A stretch of 64,000 nucleotides of DNA from Candidatus Viadribacter manganicus (GCF_001679665.1 NZ_CP013244.1:2860980-2924979); one strand, 5' to 3'; positions 43,771-53,093 are shown, counted from the first letter of the stretch. Numbers and translations are program-made. Notes: generated by a model not told the origin, from the letters alone.

Positions 43771-43896
43771 TCAGCCCTGCTTCGCCTTATACCGGGGATC
43801 AACTTTGTTGATCACGTAGATCCGGCCCTTGCGGCGCACGACTCTGCAAGCCCGGTGGCGAGCTTTGAGTGACTTGAGCGACGACTTGACTTTCAT
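43771..43896 (-). CDS. rpmJ: 50S ribosomal protein bL36
   Basis: 41 residues, just under most gene-length cut-offs. [20 protein letters not shown] and [20 protein letters not shown] are the L36 pattern of the alphaproteobacterial, zinc-free type; only one Cys is present. Binds 23S rRNA in the 50S subunit. A promoter with the shared -10/leader box lies 22 bp upstream (43919-43957). Stop is followed by a hairpin. Confidence 0.96.
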   Translation of the reverse strand: MKVKSSLKSLKARHRACRVVRRKGRIYVINKVDPRYKAKQG

Positions 43897-43918
43897 GGCC
43901 GAATTTCCGGGGCGAAAA

Positions 43919-43957
43919 GGAAGCGGGGCTTCTAAGGGGGCCTCCTGCGTAAGTCAA
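43919..43957 (-). promoter_or_regulatory. rpmJ promoter with shared ribosomal-protein box
   Basis: On the minus strand: TTGACT, 15 bp, CTTAGAA, then GCCCCGCTTCC. The best -35 match of the four shared promoters. Confidence 0.75.
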
Positions 43958-44026
43958 TGTGGGGACGTTGATACGGCCCCCGACGCACCCTAAGGGCGTT
44001 GAGGGCTGATGACGAAGGGGTACCAG

Positions 44027-45493
44027 ATGGCGCGAGCTTTTATACTTGCGGCGGCGATTTCGCTGGCGATTGCCTGCGGGCCGTCCACGGTTGGCGCCCA
44101 GCCGGCCCCCCAGCCACCCAGCTTTCAGCCCACCGGGAACCGGGCTTTCGACGAATGGCGCGACGAATTCGCGCGCCGGGCGGTTTTGCGGGGGCGGGAC
44201 CCCGCCGTTCTCGGCCGGTTGCTGGCCGGGATCACGCCGGATGATCGCGTCATTGAGCTGGACCAGCGCCAGCCCGAATTCGTGAGCCCGGTCTGGGATT
44301 ACGTGACCAACCGCGTCACCGAGAACCGCATCAGTTCGGGCCGCGCCCTGAAGAACGAGATCGCCGGCACCCTCGATGCCGTTGAGCAACGCTACGGCGT
44401 GCCCACCGGCATCATCCTTGGGATCTGGGGGCTGGAGAGCAATTACGGTGAGGCCGCGCTCAATTGGGATGCGCAGACGGCGCTCGCGACGCTCGCTTAC
44501 GAAGGGCGCCGCCGCGAGCAATTCGAAGGCTACCTGATGGCGCTCGCCGAAATGGTCGAGCGCGATCTCGCGAGCCAAGGCCAGTTGCGCTCTTCATGGG
44601 CCGGCGCGCTCGGCCAGCCGCAATTCATGCCCGATGTCTATCTCACCACCGCCGTCGATTGGGATGGCGATGGCCATCGTGACATCTGGAACAATCGCGG
44701 CGACGTCGCCGCTTCGATTGGCAACTACCTGCAAGATCGTGGCTGGCGTCGTGGCGAGCCGGTGTTTGAAGAAGTGCGCCTGCCGGACAATTTCGACTAC
44801 GCGCTCGCCGACGGCACCATGCGCACCATTGCAGATTGGAACGAGCGCGGCGTGCGCCGCATCGACGACGTTGCTTGGCCGGGCGCGGAGTGGGGTCTGC
44901 AGGCGCAACTCTTCTTGCCAGCAGGCGCGAACGGTCCGGCGCTGATGCTCTATCACAATTTCGGTGTGATACGGCGCTACAACAATTCGGATCGCTACGC
45001 ACTGGTGGTGGCTTTGCTGGCGCGCGCCTTCGATGGACGTAGTGGCTTGGTGTCCGATTGGCCGCGCGCTGCGGGCGCGCTCAATCGCGAACAAATCCTC
45101 GAACTGCAAACCTTGCTCAATGGCTTGGGGTACGATTCCGGCACGCCGGACGGCCTGTTTGGCTCGGGCACGCGTCGCGCAGTTCGCAACTACCAGGCCG
45201 CTCAGAGCTTGCCCGCTGATGGGTTTCCAACAGCGGCATTGTTGACCCGTGTGCGCTCAAGTGCAGGCATCAGCGATCCTGAGCCACGCGTGCCGCGCGG
45301 CCTGCAGCGCAATGGCATTCGCGAGTTGCAGCGTCTGCTGAACCGCCAAGGCTATCATGCTGGCGCTGCCGATGGTGTTATCGGTTCGCGGACGCGTGAC
45401 GCGATCCGCGCGTTCGAGCGTGCACAGGGTATGGAAGTTCGCGGCCGCGCGACGGACGTTGTGCTGGAGCGTGCACGCGCCGCTGGACGCTAA
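44027..45493 (+). CDS. Lytic murein transglycosylase (MltB family) with two peptidoglycan-binding domains
   Basis: 488 residues from ATG 44027 (AGGGG upstream; an earlier ATG at 44009 is also possible). Signal peptide with a possible lipobox (AIAC). Catalytic domain from about residue 40 to 330: GRDPAVLGRLLAGITPDDRV, IILGIWGLESNYGEAALNWD with the catalytic Glu, and SSWAGALGQPQFMPDVYLTT (MltB/SltB1 marks). Two C-terminal PG_binding_1 domains: ILELQTLLNGLGYDSGTPDG and RELQRLLNRQGYHAGAADGV. It cleaves glycan strands with anhydro-product formation. Tail-to-tail with the next gene (4-base overlap). Confidence 0.95.
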   Translation: MARAFILAAAISLAIACGPSTVGAQPAPQPPSFQPTGNRAFDEWRDEFARRAVLRGRDPAVLGRLLAGITPDDRVIELDQRQPEFVSPVWDYVTNRVTENRISSGRALKNEIAGTLDAVEQRYGVPTGIILGIWGLESNYGEAALNWDAQTALATLAYEGRRREQFEGYLMALAEMVERDLASQGQLRSSWAGALGQPQFMPDVYLTTAVDWDGDGHRDIWNNRGDVAASIGNYLQDRGWRRGEPVFEEVRLPDNFDYALADGTMRTIADWNERGVRRIDDVAWPGAEWGLQAQLFLPAGANGPALMLYHNFGVIRRYNNSDRYALVVALLARAFDGRSGLVSDWPRAAGALNREQILELQTLLNGLGYDSGTPDGLFGSGTRRAVRNYQAAQSLPADGFPTAALLTRVRSSAGISDPEPRVPRGLQRNGIRELQRLLNRQGYHAGAADGVIGSRTRDAIRAFERAQGMEVRGRATDVVLERARAAGR

Positions 45494-46794
45494 GCTGGCG
45501 GCGTTTCGCTTGGCGGTGGCGGCGGCGCGACGGCGTCGCGCAGTCGCCGGCTCATCGCCGCGAACGTACACATAAAGGCGAGCACCGCCGCGACGATCGC
45601 CAGCGGCGCGTTCATGCCGAAGTGTTCGTAGACAACGCCGCCGAGCAGTGGCGAGAAGATGAAGCCCGCACCGTTCACGGCAACGACCAAGCCGGCCGCC
45701 GCACCTTGCTCGTGCGGGTCCACCGCAACTGACGCGCCGCCGGTGAAACCCGGCCGGGCCAAGCCGGCGCCAAGTCCCAATAAGGCTTGGGCGGCAAGCA
45801 ACACTTCAAAATTCGCCGCGAAGATCTGCATCATCACAGACGCGCCGGAAATCGCCGCGCCCCAAATCATGAGCGATCGCGGCCCAATTTTCAGTCGCGG
45901 CAGAATAACGAGCTGTGTGAACAGCAGCGCCATCGCATTGGCCATGAAGCCGTAAGAAATAAGTTGCGTGCCAGCTGCGCCCGAAACGCCAAGCCGGTCC
46001 ATCGTGAACAAGCCGAACACCTGCACCGTCACACCTGCGACGATCGACAGTGCAAAGCCGTAGATCAAATACCCAGAAAGCCGCCGATCGGTTATCAAGG
46101 CGAGGGATTGCCCAATGCTTGCGCGCTGGCGTTTTGAATGCGGCGCCGTGCGCTCAGGCAAGAAGAACAAAATCGCGAGCGACGCGCAGAGCGCTAACAG
46201 GCCGACCAGCCAGATCGGAAACACAGTTCCAAAGCGCGCCGCCAACCAGGCGCAAACACCAGGCCCCACCGCTTGCCCTACCGCGAACGCTGAACTCAAT
46301 CCCGCCAATTGCGCGGTGCGCTCGAACGCTGTCGTGCGGTCCGCGATGTAGGCTTGCGCGGAAGGTGAGGAGGCTGAGCCAAACGCGCCGAAGATTGAGC
46401 GCGCCAAGACCAAAGAAATGAAGAGCGCAAAGCCGGTGAGAGCGCCCGATTGCCCGAGCATCACGGCCGTTCCGAACGAGGCCATCGAGATCGCATACGC
46501 GAACAAGCCGAGCGCGATCGTCGGCTTGCGCCCCACATTATCTGAAAGCCGGCCCCAGTAGGGGCTCGCAAGCACCCAGAGCAAAGCAGAGAGGGAGAAG
46601 ATCCAGCCGACGCTCGAGTCTCCAAGATTAAGTTCGCGCACCAAAGGCGGTGCGACCGCAAGCAACATCGAATTGCCCGCGCCGATCACCAGCATGCAGG
46701 TCCAGAGGAGGCGAAACTGCCGGTTGCGACCGATGGGTGCGGTTTCCGCAGCTGGAGGCGCGGCAAACGGGTCTGGAGCTGGGGAATCCGCCAT
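45490..46794 (-). CDS. MFS transporter, tetracycline-efflux-like (DHA1)
   Basis: 434 residues, 12 helices. N-terminal Pro/Ala-rich cytoplasmic tail of about 20 residues. MFS motif A: ASPYWGRLSDNVGRKPTIAL between helices 2 and 3. Helix 4/5 region SSPSAQAYIADRTTAFERTA resembles TetA-type and similar DHA1 exporters. No regulator adjacent. Drug specificity cannot be inferred. Convergent with the transglycosylase gene. Confidence 0.88.
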   Translation of the reverse strand: MADSPAPDPFAAPPAAETAPIGRNRQFRLLWTCMLVIGAGNSMLLAVAPPLVRELNLGDSSVGWIFSLSALLWVLASPYWGRLSDNVGRKPTIALGLFAYAISMASFGTAVMLGQSGALTGFALFISLVLARSIFGAFGSASSPSAQAYIADRTTAFERTAQLAGLSSAFAVGQAVGPGVCAWLAARFGTVFPIWLVGLLALCASLAILFFLPERTAPHSKRQRASIGQSLALITDRRLSGYLIYGFALSIVAGVTVQVFGLFTMDRLGVSGAAGTQLISYGFMANAMALLFTQLVILPRLKIGPRSLMIWGAAISGASVMMQIFAANFEVLLAAQALLGLGAGLARPGFTGGASVAVDPHEQGAAAGLVVAVNGAGFIFSPLLGGVVYEHFGMNAPLAIVAAVLAFMCTFAAMSRRLRDAVAPPPPPSETPPA

Positions 46795-46955
46795 GTCAGC
46801 GGCTCTTGCTACGCCTAAACGGCAGCGGCGGCCAAGGTGTTGACGAAAAGGAAACTGGCAAACACCGCAGAAAGGCTAACGGCGAAACGGCGCGTTAAGC
46901 GCGAGGGTGCATAAAGCCAGTTGGCAGAATGCCTTCTAGGTAAACGCGCGCTAAC

Positions 46956-47822
46956 ATGTTTCCAATTATCGGCCTCGTCGTTGTGTTCGGCATGGTGTTC
47001 GGGGGCTTTATGCTCGCGGGCGGCCACTTTGAAGTCATCATCGAAGCTGCGCCGATGGAATTCATGATGATCTTCGGCAGCGCCGTCGGCGCCATGATCA
47101 TCTCCAATGACATGCACGGCCTCAAAGGCGTGATGGGCGGCTTCGGCATGGTGATGTCCGGCCCGAAGTGGAATAAGAAAGATTACTCAGACCTTCTGGC
47201 TCTGCTCTTCCAGCTGACGAAGCTGATGAAGACAAAGGGTGTCGTCGCGCTCGAAGCGCACATCGAAAAGCCCAATGAGAGCCCGATTTTCCAAAAGTAC
47301 CCCAAGCTTTGCAAAGACCACTTCGTGGTCGATTTCATCTGCGACACGCTTCGCATGATGACCATGAACCTCGACGATCCTCACCAGGTCGAAGACGCCA
47401 TGGAAAAGCAGATTGAAAAGCACCACCACGAAGCGCTGCATCCTGCGCACGCGTTGCAGGGCATGGCCGACGGCTTGCCGGCGCTCGGCATCGTCGCGGC
47501 CGTGTTGGGCATCGTGAAAACGATGGGCGCTATCAATGAGCCGCCGGAAGTTCTCGGCCTCATGATCGGTAAGGCGCTCGTTGGCACGTTCCTCGGCGTG
47601 TTCCTCGCCTACGGTATCGTTGGTCCGATGGCGTCGCGCTTGAACTCCGTCATCGAGCACGATGCGCAGTTCTACAAAATCATCCGCGATGTGCTCGTGG
47701 CGCACTTGCACGGCAACGCGGCCCAGGTTTCAGTTGAAATTGGACGCGGTTCGGTGCCGAGTTCAATGCAACCGAGCTTCGCGCAGCTTGAAGAAGCACT
47801 GGCAACAGCCGCTGAAGGCTAG
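46956..47822 (+). CDS. motA: Flagellar motor stator protein MotA
   Basis: 288 residues, four helices. MotA marks: IIGLVVVFGMVFGGFMLAGG, GSAVGAMIISNDMHGLKGVM, cytoplasmic loop, then DGLPALGIVAAVLGIVKTMG and GKALVGTFLGVFLAYGIVGP. PSSMQPSF near the end is typical. With MotB it forms the proton-driven stator. motB is not next to it, although in many bacteria the two are adjacent; Caulobacter also separates them, from memory. No sigma-54 element was found in the 160-bp upstream gap, and no gene is seen there. Confidence 0.95.
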   Translation: MFPIIGLVVVFGMVFGGFMLAGGHFEVIIEAAPMEFMMIFGSAVGAMIISNDMHGLKGVMGGFGMVMSGPKWNKKDYSDLLALLFQLTKLMKTKGVVALEAHIEKPNESPIFQKYPKLCKDHFVVDFICDTLRMMTMNLDDPHQVEDAMEKQIEKHHHEALHPAHALQGMADGLPALGIVAAVLGIVKTMGAINEPPEVLGLMIGKALVGTFLGVFLAYGIVGPMASRLNSVIEHDAQFYKIIRDVLVAHLHGNAAQVSVEIGRGSVPSSMQPSFAQLEEALATAAEG

Positions 47823-47969
47823 TGCTAGGCCTGACTTCGCCACAGTGAGCTATGCAGATATGCATGGGCCTGTCGCGCCTCACCGCTTGCCAATGCGGTT
47901 AATCCTTGGCATGGAGTCGCCTCCTTGCGTTGGGGGTAGACCCTGGCGCTGAGACGAGGGGTAGAACCT

Positions 47970-48182
47970 ATGACGAAGTTCAAGTTGGGCATGGCGGCTG
48001 CTGCCGCTGCCGTTCTCGCCTTCGGCGTCGCGGCCTGCGGCCAAACGACGGCGACGACGGAAGAGCCGGCTGCGGTTGAAGAAACCACGACCGAAGCTCC
48101 GGCTGAAGCTGCTGCGACGACCGAAGCTCCGGCCGACGCTGCTGCGACGACCACGGAAGCTCCGGCGACCACCACGCCGTAA
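47970..48182 (+). CDS. Low-complexity Thr/Glu/Ala/Pro lipoprotein
   Basis: 70 residues. Signal MTKFKLGMAAAAAAVLAFGV continues to a lipobox (VAAC). The mature 47 residues are nearly all Thr, Glu, Ala and Pro, with the repeat TTEAPAEAAATTEAPADAAA. GAGGGG Shine-Dalgarno. Probably a disordered, lipid-anchored spacer, perhaps a minor surface or periplasmic component. A tight terminator follows (48207-48236). No family recognised. Confidence 0.7.
   Translation: MTKFKLGMAAAAAAVLAFGVAACGQTTATTEEPAAVEETTTEAPAEAAATTEAPADAAATTTEAPATTTP
48091..48165 (+). repeat. 30-bp tandem repeat in small lipoprotein gene
   Basis: Two units at 48091-48120 and 48121-48150 differ at only two positions (14 identical bases ACCGAAGCTCCGGC, then TGAAGC or CGACGC), with part of a third unit after. 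Encodes the Thr-Glu-Ala-Pro decapeptide repeat. Confidence 0.85.
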
Positions 48183-48206
48183 TCTACGTTCACACGTAGT
48201 TTTCGC

Positions 48207-48236
48207 GACGAGCCGCCCGAAAGGGCGGCTCGTTTG
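48207..48236 (+). terminator. Terminator after low-complexity lipoprotein
   Basis: ACGAGCCGCCC and GGGCGGCTCGT with a GAAA tetraloop, followed by TTGCGTTT. A smaller hairpin CTACGT-TCAC-ACGTAG sits just before it at 48184-48199. Confidence 0.88.
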
Positions 48237-48252
48237 CGTTTAGGGTCACCAA

Positions 48253-50112
48253 ATGCCGCGTCTGCCGCCTGCACCCGAGCTGCAATGGAGCGAAGATTTC
48301 ACCTCGCTCAGGGCGACTGCATTCGATGATATTTACTTTTCCAAGGACGGAGGGCTCGCGGAGGCCGATGCTGTGTTCCTGGCAGGAACCGGATTGCCGG
48401 AACGCTGGCAAAATAGGGATCGTTTCGCCCTGTGCGAGCTTGGTTTCGGCACGGGTTTGAACATTTTGGCGCTCTGGCGCGCCTGGAAAAAGACACGATT
48501 ACCTCATGCGCAATTGCATATCTCCAGCATCGAGTCATTCCCTCTAGCAAGGGATGACGCCGCCAGAGTTTTGCGAGCATTTCCAGGCGTTTCTGAACTC
48601 GCCGAGCAGCTTCTAGCGCGCTGGCCGGTACGCGCTTACGCGCCGCAACGCCTCTGGTTCCCTGAAGATGGCCTCTCGCTGACGCTGTTGACGGGCGATG
48701 CTGAAACCGTCTTGGGCGGCCTTACGGGTGCGTTCGACGCCTGGTTCCTCGATGGTTTTGCCCCCGCGCGCAACCCTGGGATGTGGTCGCCGGCGCTGTT
48801 CGAGCACATCGCCCGCCTAAGCGCCCCTGGCGCGCGCGCCGCGACCTTCACGGTGGCTGGCGATGTTCGGCGTGGTCTGGAAGCAGTTGGCTTCACGGCC
48901 GAGAAGAAGCCGGGGTTTGCCAAGAAGCGGGAGCGCCTAGAGGCGACATGGCCGGTGGAGGCTCTTCCGCAACCGCGCGGCATCTACCCCTTCGTGGCCA
49001 TCAATCCAAAGCGCGTGGCCGTCCTAGGCGCCGGCATAGCGGGCGCCAGCGTCGCGCAGGCGCTCACCCGCCGCGGGATTGAGGTTGTCGTGCTCGAAGC
49101 AGCGCGCGGCCTTGGCGCGGGCGCCAGCGGCAACCCCGCCGGCCTTGTGATGCCGCGGCTCGATCGCGCCGGAGCCCTCAGCGAAGTCTATCTCGCCTCC
49201 TACCTTCATGCAGTCGCTGCGTACGAAGCCATGGGTGTGCTTGAGGCCTGTGGCGTAGAGCAGCGCGCTCGCGATGGCGGCGAGGACGCGCTCGCGGATC
49301 TGCTGGATGATCCGCCGCTGCCGGCTGATTGGTTTTCACGTTTGCCAAGCGGCGCTGCGTTGCACGCGCGCGCCGGTATGGTGCGTCCGCAAGCGGCCAT
49401 CAAGCGTATGCTCGAAGGCGCGACACTGATCACGGAATCTCCAGTGCAACGCCTCGACCGAGAGGGCGAGGGCTGGATCGTTCGCGCGTTGGATGGACGC
49501 GCTCTGCTGAAGGCGGATGCTGTTGTGCTCGCCTGCGGCGCGGCTCTGACACAGTTCGAGCCCGCAGCCTTTTTGCCTATCGCGCTTTCAAGCGGACAGA
49601 TCGAGTGGGGAGAGGGGGCGCCGCCAACCCACGCGCTCACCCACGGCAGCTACGTTGCGCCTTTTGATGGCGGCGTGCTCTTCGGCGCCACCTTCGACAA
49701 GACACCAGCGCCGCCAGCCGATGCACGAGCTCGCAATTTATCGGCGTTGCGCGACCTCGCGCCCGATGTCGCCGCCAATGTCGATGAAGCGAGCTTGCAC
49801 TCGCGCGCGTCTGAGCGCGCAACGACCCCCGATCGCGCGCCGATCGCAGGCCTCCTGCCGGATGCGCCGGCATGGTTAGCGCAGTACGCGGATCTCGCGC
49901 ATGGCCGCGCCGTGACCACAAGCCAAGCGCCGCCGGCGCATTCCGGCGTTTACGTTATCGGCGGTTTAGGTGCGCGCGGCCTCACGTTGGCGCCATTGCT
50001 TGGCGAAGTTATCGCCAGCGAAATGTGTAATGAACCTGGGCTGTTAAGTCAGCTCGCGCGTGACGCGATTCATCCGGCCCGTTTTCTGCATAGGGCGCTC
50101 AAACGGCGTTAA
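48253..50112 (+). CDS. mnmC: Bifunctional tRNA modification enzyme MnmC
   Basis: 619 residues, two domains. N-terminal methyltransferase with SAM motif ALCELGFGTGLNILALW at about 59-75 and the DAWFLDGFAPARNPGMWSPA loop near residue 160. C-terminal FAD-dependent oxidase from about 255 with VAVLGAGIAGASVAQAL, GLGAGASGNPAGLVMPRLDR, and a late FAD site VIGGLGARGLTLAPLLGEVI. It removes the carboxymethyl group from cmnm5s2U34 and methylates the nm5s2U34 product. In E. coli this completes mnm5s2U34 in tRNAs for Lys, Glu and Gln. Full-length fusion, so both steps should be present. Confidence 0.95.
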   Translation: MPRLPPAPELQWSEDFTSLRATAFDDIYFSKDGGLAEADAVFLAGTGLPERWQNRDRFALCELGFGTGLNILALWRAWKKTRLPHAQLHISSIESFPLARDDAARVLRAFPGVSELAEQLLARWPVRAYAPQRLWFPEDGLSLTLLTGDAETVLGGLTGAFDAWFLDGFAPARNPGMWSPALFEHIARLSAPGARAATFTVAGDVRRGLEAVGFTAEKKPGFAKKRERLEATWPVEALPQPRGIYPFVAINPKRVAVLGAGIAGASVAQALTRRGIEVVVLEAARGLGAGASGNPAGLVMPRLDRAGALSEVYLASYLHAVAAYEAMGVLEACGVEQRARDGGEDALADLLDDPPLPADWFSRLPSGAALHARAGMVRPQAAIKRMLEGATLITESPVQRLDREGEGWIVRALDGRALLKADAVVLACGAALTQFEPAAFLPIALSSGQIEWGEGAPPTHALTHGSYVAPFDGGVLFGATFDKTPAPPADARARNLSALRDLAPDVAANVDEASLHSRASERATTPDRAPIAGLLPDAPAWLAQYADLAHGRAVTTSQAPPAHSGVYVIGGLGARGLTLAPLLGEVIASEMCNEPGLLSQLARDAIHPARFLHRALKRR

Positions 50113-50134
50113 GGCCGAGTTTGGGTTAATCGCA

Positions 50135-50902
50135 ATGGCGTTCGATGCAGGCGTCCGCACGACGGACACAGTTAATTTCTTGGACCTTGAATTTAGTGGT
50201 TTGAGTCTCGATGCGGCGCTTGATGCAATCTGTGCGCGCGCCAGCTTGAGCTTGCCGTTTGCCTATGTTGCAACGCCGAACGTCGATCACGTCGTCGGTC
50301 TCGCCAAAGAGCCGGGCCGGCGCGCGCTTTATGATCGTGCGTGGATGCTGCTCAACGATAGTCGCGTGCTGAGGGGGCTCGCGCGCACGGCCAATGTCGA
50401 TCTGCCAGTTGCGCCAGGTTCGGACATTGCCGAGCACTTGTTTGACACAGTGATCGACAAGTACGAGCCGGTAACCATCATCGGTGGCGATCGCGCCAGC
50501 ATCGAAGAGCTGAAACGCATCTATGATCTGCGCGACCTGCGCTGGCATGAGCCGCCGATGAATTTGAAGCACAAGCCGGGCGCCATCGTGCGCGCTGCAG
50601 CGTTCGCGGCCGCGCAGCCGTCCCGCTTCACCTTCATTTGCGTGGGTGCGCCTCAGCAAGAGATGATTGCTTACGCCATCGCCCAGCACGAGGACGCGCG
50701 CGGTGTTGGCCTCTGTGTTGGCGCCGCGCTGGATTTTCTCTCCGGCGCCGCTGAGCGCGCACCGCGCTGGATGCAGGCGATAGGCCTTGAATGGCTGCAT
50801 CGTTTGGTGAGCGAGCCCGGCCGTCTTTGGCAGCGCTATTTAGTGACCGGTCCCAAGGTGTTTTCACTGTTCGCCGAATGGCGCGCTTCGATGGCGGCGT
50901 GA
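50135..50902 (+). CDS. WecG/TagA/CpsF-family glycosyltransferase
   Basis: 255 residues from ATG 50135. Family marks: FAYVATPNVDHVVGLAKEPG, ALYDRAWMLLNDSRVLRGLA (the DS/DG motif), VTIIGGDRASIEEL, then RFTFICVGAPQQEMIAYAI and GVGLCVGAALDFLSGAAERA, PRWMQAIGLEWLHRLVSEPG, RYLVTGPKV. Transfers UDP-sugar residues (ManNAcA or similar) in polysaccharide synthesis; acceptor unknown. No polysaccharide cluster surrounds it. The last 67 bases overlap, tail to tail, the end of the MFS-type gene on the other strand. Confidence 0.93.
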   Translation: MAFDAGVRTTDTVNFLDLEFSGLSLDAALDAICARASLSLPFAYVATPNVDHVVGLAKEPGRRALYDRAWMLLNDSRVLRGLARTANVDLPVAPGSDIAEHLFDTVIDKYEPVTIIGGDRASIEELKRIYDLRDLRWHEPPMNLKHKPGAIVRAAAFAAAQPSRFTFICVGAPQQEMIAYAIAQHEDARGVGLCVGAALDFLSGAAERAPRWMQAIGLEWLHRLVSEPGRLWQRYLVTGPKVFSLFAEWRASMAA

Positions 50903-52230
50903 AGCTCCGCTTGGCGCTTTTCGTCGATCGGGTAATTGCGCAGCGTTAGAGCTGCGAGGACGCACAGCACGATCGGTACAAAAATGAAGAGCGCCGATAG
51001 CGTCATCAGCGCTTCTGGCGTGTTGTTCGCGCCATTTACAGATTCAAATCCGACAAGCCCGAGGATTGCGTACGTGATCGGGCCGAGCGCCGCGCCGGCT
51101 TTTGATGTTGTGAGCAGCAGGCCAAAGAACAGGCCCGAGCGGCGCGCGCCTGTGTTCAGTTCATCTTCATCGACGACGTCGGCCATCATCGTGCGTGTGA
51201 GTAGTACACCACCGCCGTTGCTCAGCCCGGCAACAAACATGAAGGGCGCGGCGAGCCAGATGTCGCCTGCGGGTAAGACGAAAAGGATCGCTGTCGTCAC
51301 GGCTGTGTAAATAAACGCACCGGCCAGCGCGCGATGTTTGCCCCAGCGCCGGGCGGCGAACCACCAGATCGGCACGCCCACGAGTGCGGCGACGAAATAG
51401 AGTGCGAGGAGCGCCTGGGCCGTATTGGTGAAACCAAGGACGAATTGGAAATACCAAAGGAAGAGTCCGCCCGAGACGCCTTGCGAGATGCCAAGCAAGA
51501 AATCGGGAAGCAGGACGCGCTGGGCCGAACGGCTCGCGATGAGAGTTTTGATCGTTTCGATCAGCGTCAGATGATGCTGCGGTGGACGCTTTTCTTCTGG
51601 TACAAACACGACTGCCAGCGCTGTCGTCACCGGAAGCAGAAATACCATGGTCCAGCCCATAGCCATGACGGCGGCGCCGTTGGCGCCATCGCGATCGTCA
51701 CCGAATGCGAGCGCAGCGATACCGGCGATAACGAGCATGAGCACCTGGCCGATAGCGCTGGCGAATTGCACAGCGCCGAGCACGTGCGTGCGTCCGTGAT
51801 AGGTGGGCATCAGTTCGCCCGCCCAACCTAGATGCGCGATCATCATTGCGGCGTAAGCGCTATAAAGGAGGAAGACCGTGAGCGCAGCGATGGCAATCGG
51901 CACGCCCGGCCAAAGCCCGATGAACAATATCCAGATCAGCATCATCAAGGGTGGGCATGCGGCCGTGAGCCAGAAGCGCCGCCGGCCCCACGGATGGATC
52001 GTGCGATCCTGAATGTTGCCGAGGGTTGGATCGATGATGATGTCGGCGATGCGGACGCCGAGGAAAATTGCCGATACCCAAAAAAGCGGGATGCCGAGAT
52101 GCGAGGCAAAGTAGGGCGGAATAAAAATGATCGTCGGCAACGAAAGCGCCAGAAGCGGCGCGGCGGGCGCTGCGAACGCCGCGATTTCCCAAGCGGAGAC
52201 CTTGCGCTCGCGCGTCGAGGTTTGCGTCAC
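50836..52230 (-). CDS. GPH-type (MelB-like) MFS transporter
   Basis: 464 residues from GTG 52230 with GGAGG four bases upstream; the earlier GTG sits within that site. Twelve helices. Motif RIADIIIDPTLGNIQDRTIH and PWGRRRFWLTAACPPLMMLI is typical of glycoside-pentoside-hexuronide symporters. GLSNGGGVLLTRTMMADVVD and EDELNTGARRSGLFFGLLLT near helix 10 is the second family motif. Likely imports sugars or related solutes with cation; substrate unknown. Its last 67 bases overlap the end of the glycosyltransferase gene in antisense. Confidence 0.9.
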   Translation of the reverse strand: MTQTSTRERKVSAWEIAAFAAPAAPLLALSLPTIIFIPPYFASHLGIPLFWVSAIFLGVRIADIIIDPTLGNIQDRTIHPWGRRRFWLTAACPPLMMLIWILFIGLWPGVPIAIAALTVFLLYSAYAAMMIAHLGWAGELMPTYHGRTHVLGAVQFASAIGQVLMLVIAGIAALAFGDDRDGANGAAVMAMGWTMVFLLPVTTALAVVFVPEEKRPPQHHLTLIETIKTLIASRSAQRVLLPDFLLGISQGVSGGLFLWYFQFVLGFTNTAQALLALYFVAALVGVPIWWFAARRWGKHRALAGAFIYTAVTTAILFVLPAGDIWLAAPFMFVAGLSNGGGVLLTRTMMADVVDEDELNTGARRSGLFFGLLLTTSKAGAALGPITYAILGLVGFESVNGANNTPEALMTLSALFIFVPIVLCVLAALTLRNYPIDEKRQAELHAAIEARHSANSENTLGPVTK

Positions 52231-52304
52231 TGTTCCTCCCACCCATACTCCGCGCGGAGCTGGGCTTTCGTTACAGCGTACTCTCTAGAAGTGTCGGCGC
52301 GGGA

Positions 52305-53093
52305 TCAACCGCCGCGAACTGTTTGCGTCAGCGATGCGATGAGCGTTTGATTTGCCGCTACGACAGCGCCGGTCTGCATGAAATCGCCGCCATCGAGTTC
52401 ATTCACGGTTCCACCCGCTTCACGCACAAGCACGGCGCCGGCGGAGATGTCCCAAATGCCGAGGTCGCGTTCCCAGTAACCATCGAAACGGCCGGCGGCG
52501 ACGTAAGCGAGGTCGAGCGAGGCTGATCCGAAGCGGCGAACACCGGCCGTCTTTGCGATCACACGTTCGATTTCACCCAGCGCTTTCTTGTGGTCGCCTT
52601 TGCCGTGGAAGGGGGTGCCGCAGGCAAACAGTGCGTCGCGCATGTCTGTGCGGCCCGCAACGCGCAGGCGCCGGTCGTTGAGGTAGGCGCCTTGGCCGCG
52701 TTCGGCCCAGAAGAGTTCGTCGCGGATCGGATTGTAGATGACGCCGGCTACCAGCACGCCCTCGCGTTCGAGCGCGATGGAGATCGCGAAGTGCGGGATG
52801 CCGTGCAGGAAGTTGGTGGTGCCGTCGAGCGGGTCGACGATCCAACGATTGGTTTTATCGGTGCCCTCGACGACGCCGCGCTCTTCCATCACGAAGCAAT
52901 AGCCCGGACGCGCTTTAGAGAGTTCTTCAAATAGTGTCTTCTCAGCCTTGAGGTCTGCGGAGGTGACGAAATCGCTCGGGCCTTTGCGTGAGACTTGGAG
53001 GTTCTCGACTTCACCGAAATCGCGCGACATAGGGCGCGCAGCTTTGCGCGCGGCGGCGATCATCACATTGAGGAGAGCGGAAGCTTGCGGCAT
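52305..53093 (-). CDS. suhB: Inositol monophosphatase-family protein, SuhB
   Basis: 262 residues. IMPase motifs: VTSADLKAEKTLFEELSKAR, FVMEERGVVEG (usual EESG, here EERG), RWIVDPLDGTTNFLHGIPHF (metal-binding DPLDGT), and the C-terminal DLGIWDISAGAVLVREAGG (WD-x-x-AG). Removes phosphate from inositol-phosphates in vitro; in E. coli SuhB assists rRNA antitermination. Which role applies is not known. Single gene; its promoter must lie in the 95-bp gap. Confidence 0.93.
   Translation of the reverse strand: MPQASALLNVMIAAARKAARPMSRDFGEVENLQVSRKGPSDFVTSADLKAEKTLFEELSKARPGYCFVMEERGVVEGTDKTNRWIVDPLDGTTNFLHGIPHFAISIALEREGVLVAGVIYNPIRDELFWAERGQGAYLNDRRLRVAGRTDMRDALFACGTPFHGKGDHKKALGEIERVIAKTAGVRRFGSASLDLAYVAAGRFDGYWERDLGIWDISAGAVLVREAGGTVNELDGGDFMQTGAVVAANQTLIASLTQTVRGG

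Noticed and set aside
46880..46955. Sigma-54 promoter before motA (TTGGCAGAATGCC)
   Set aside because: The GG and GC pairs are only six bases apart instead of ten; it is just a small GGCA/TGCC palindrome.
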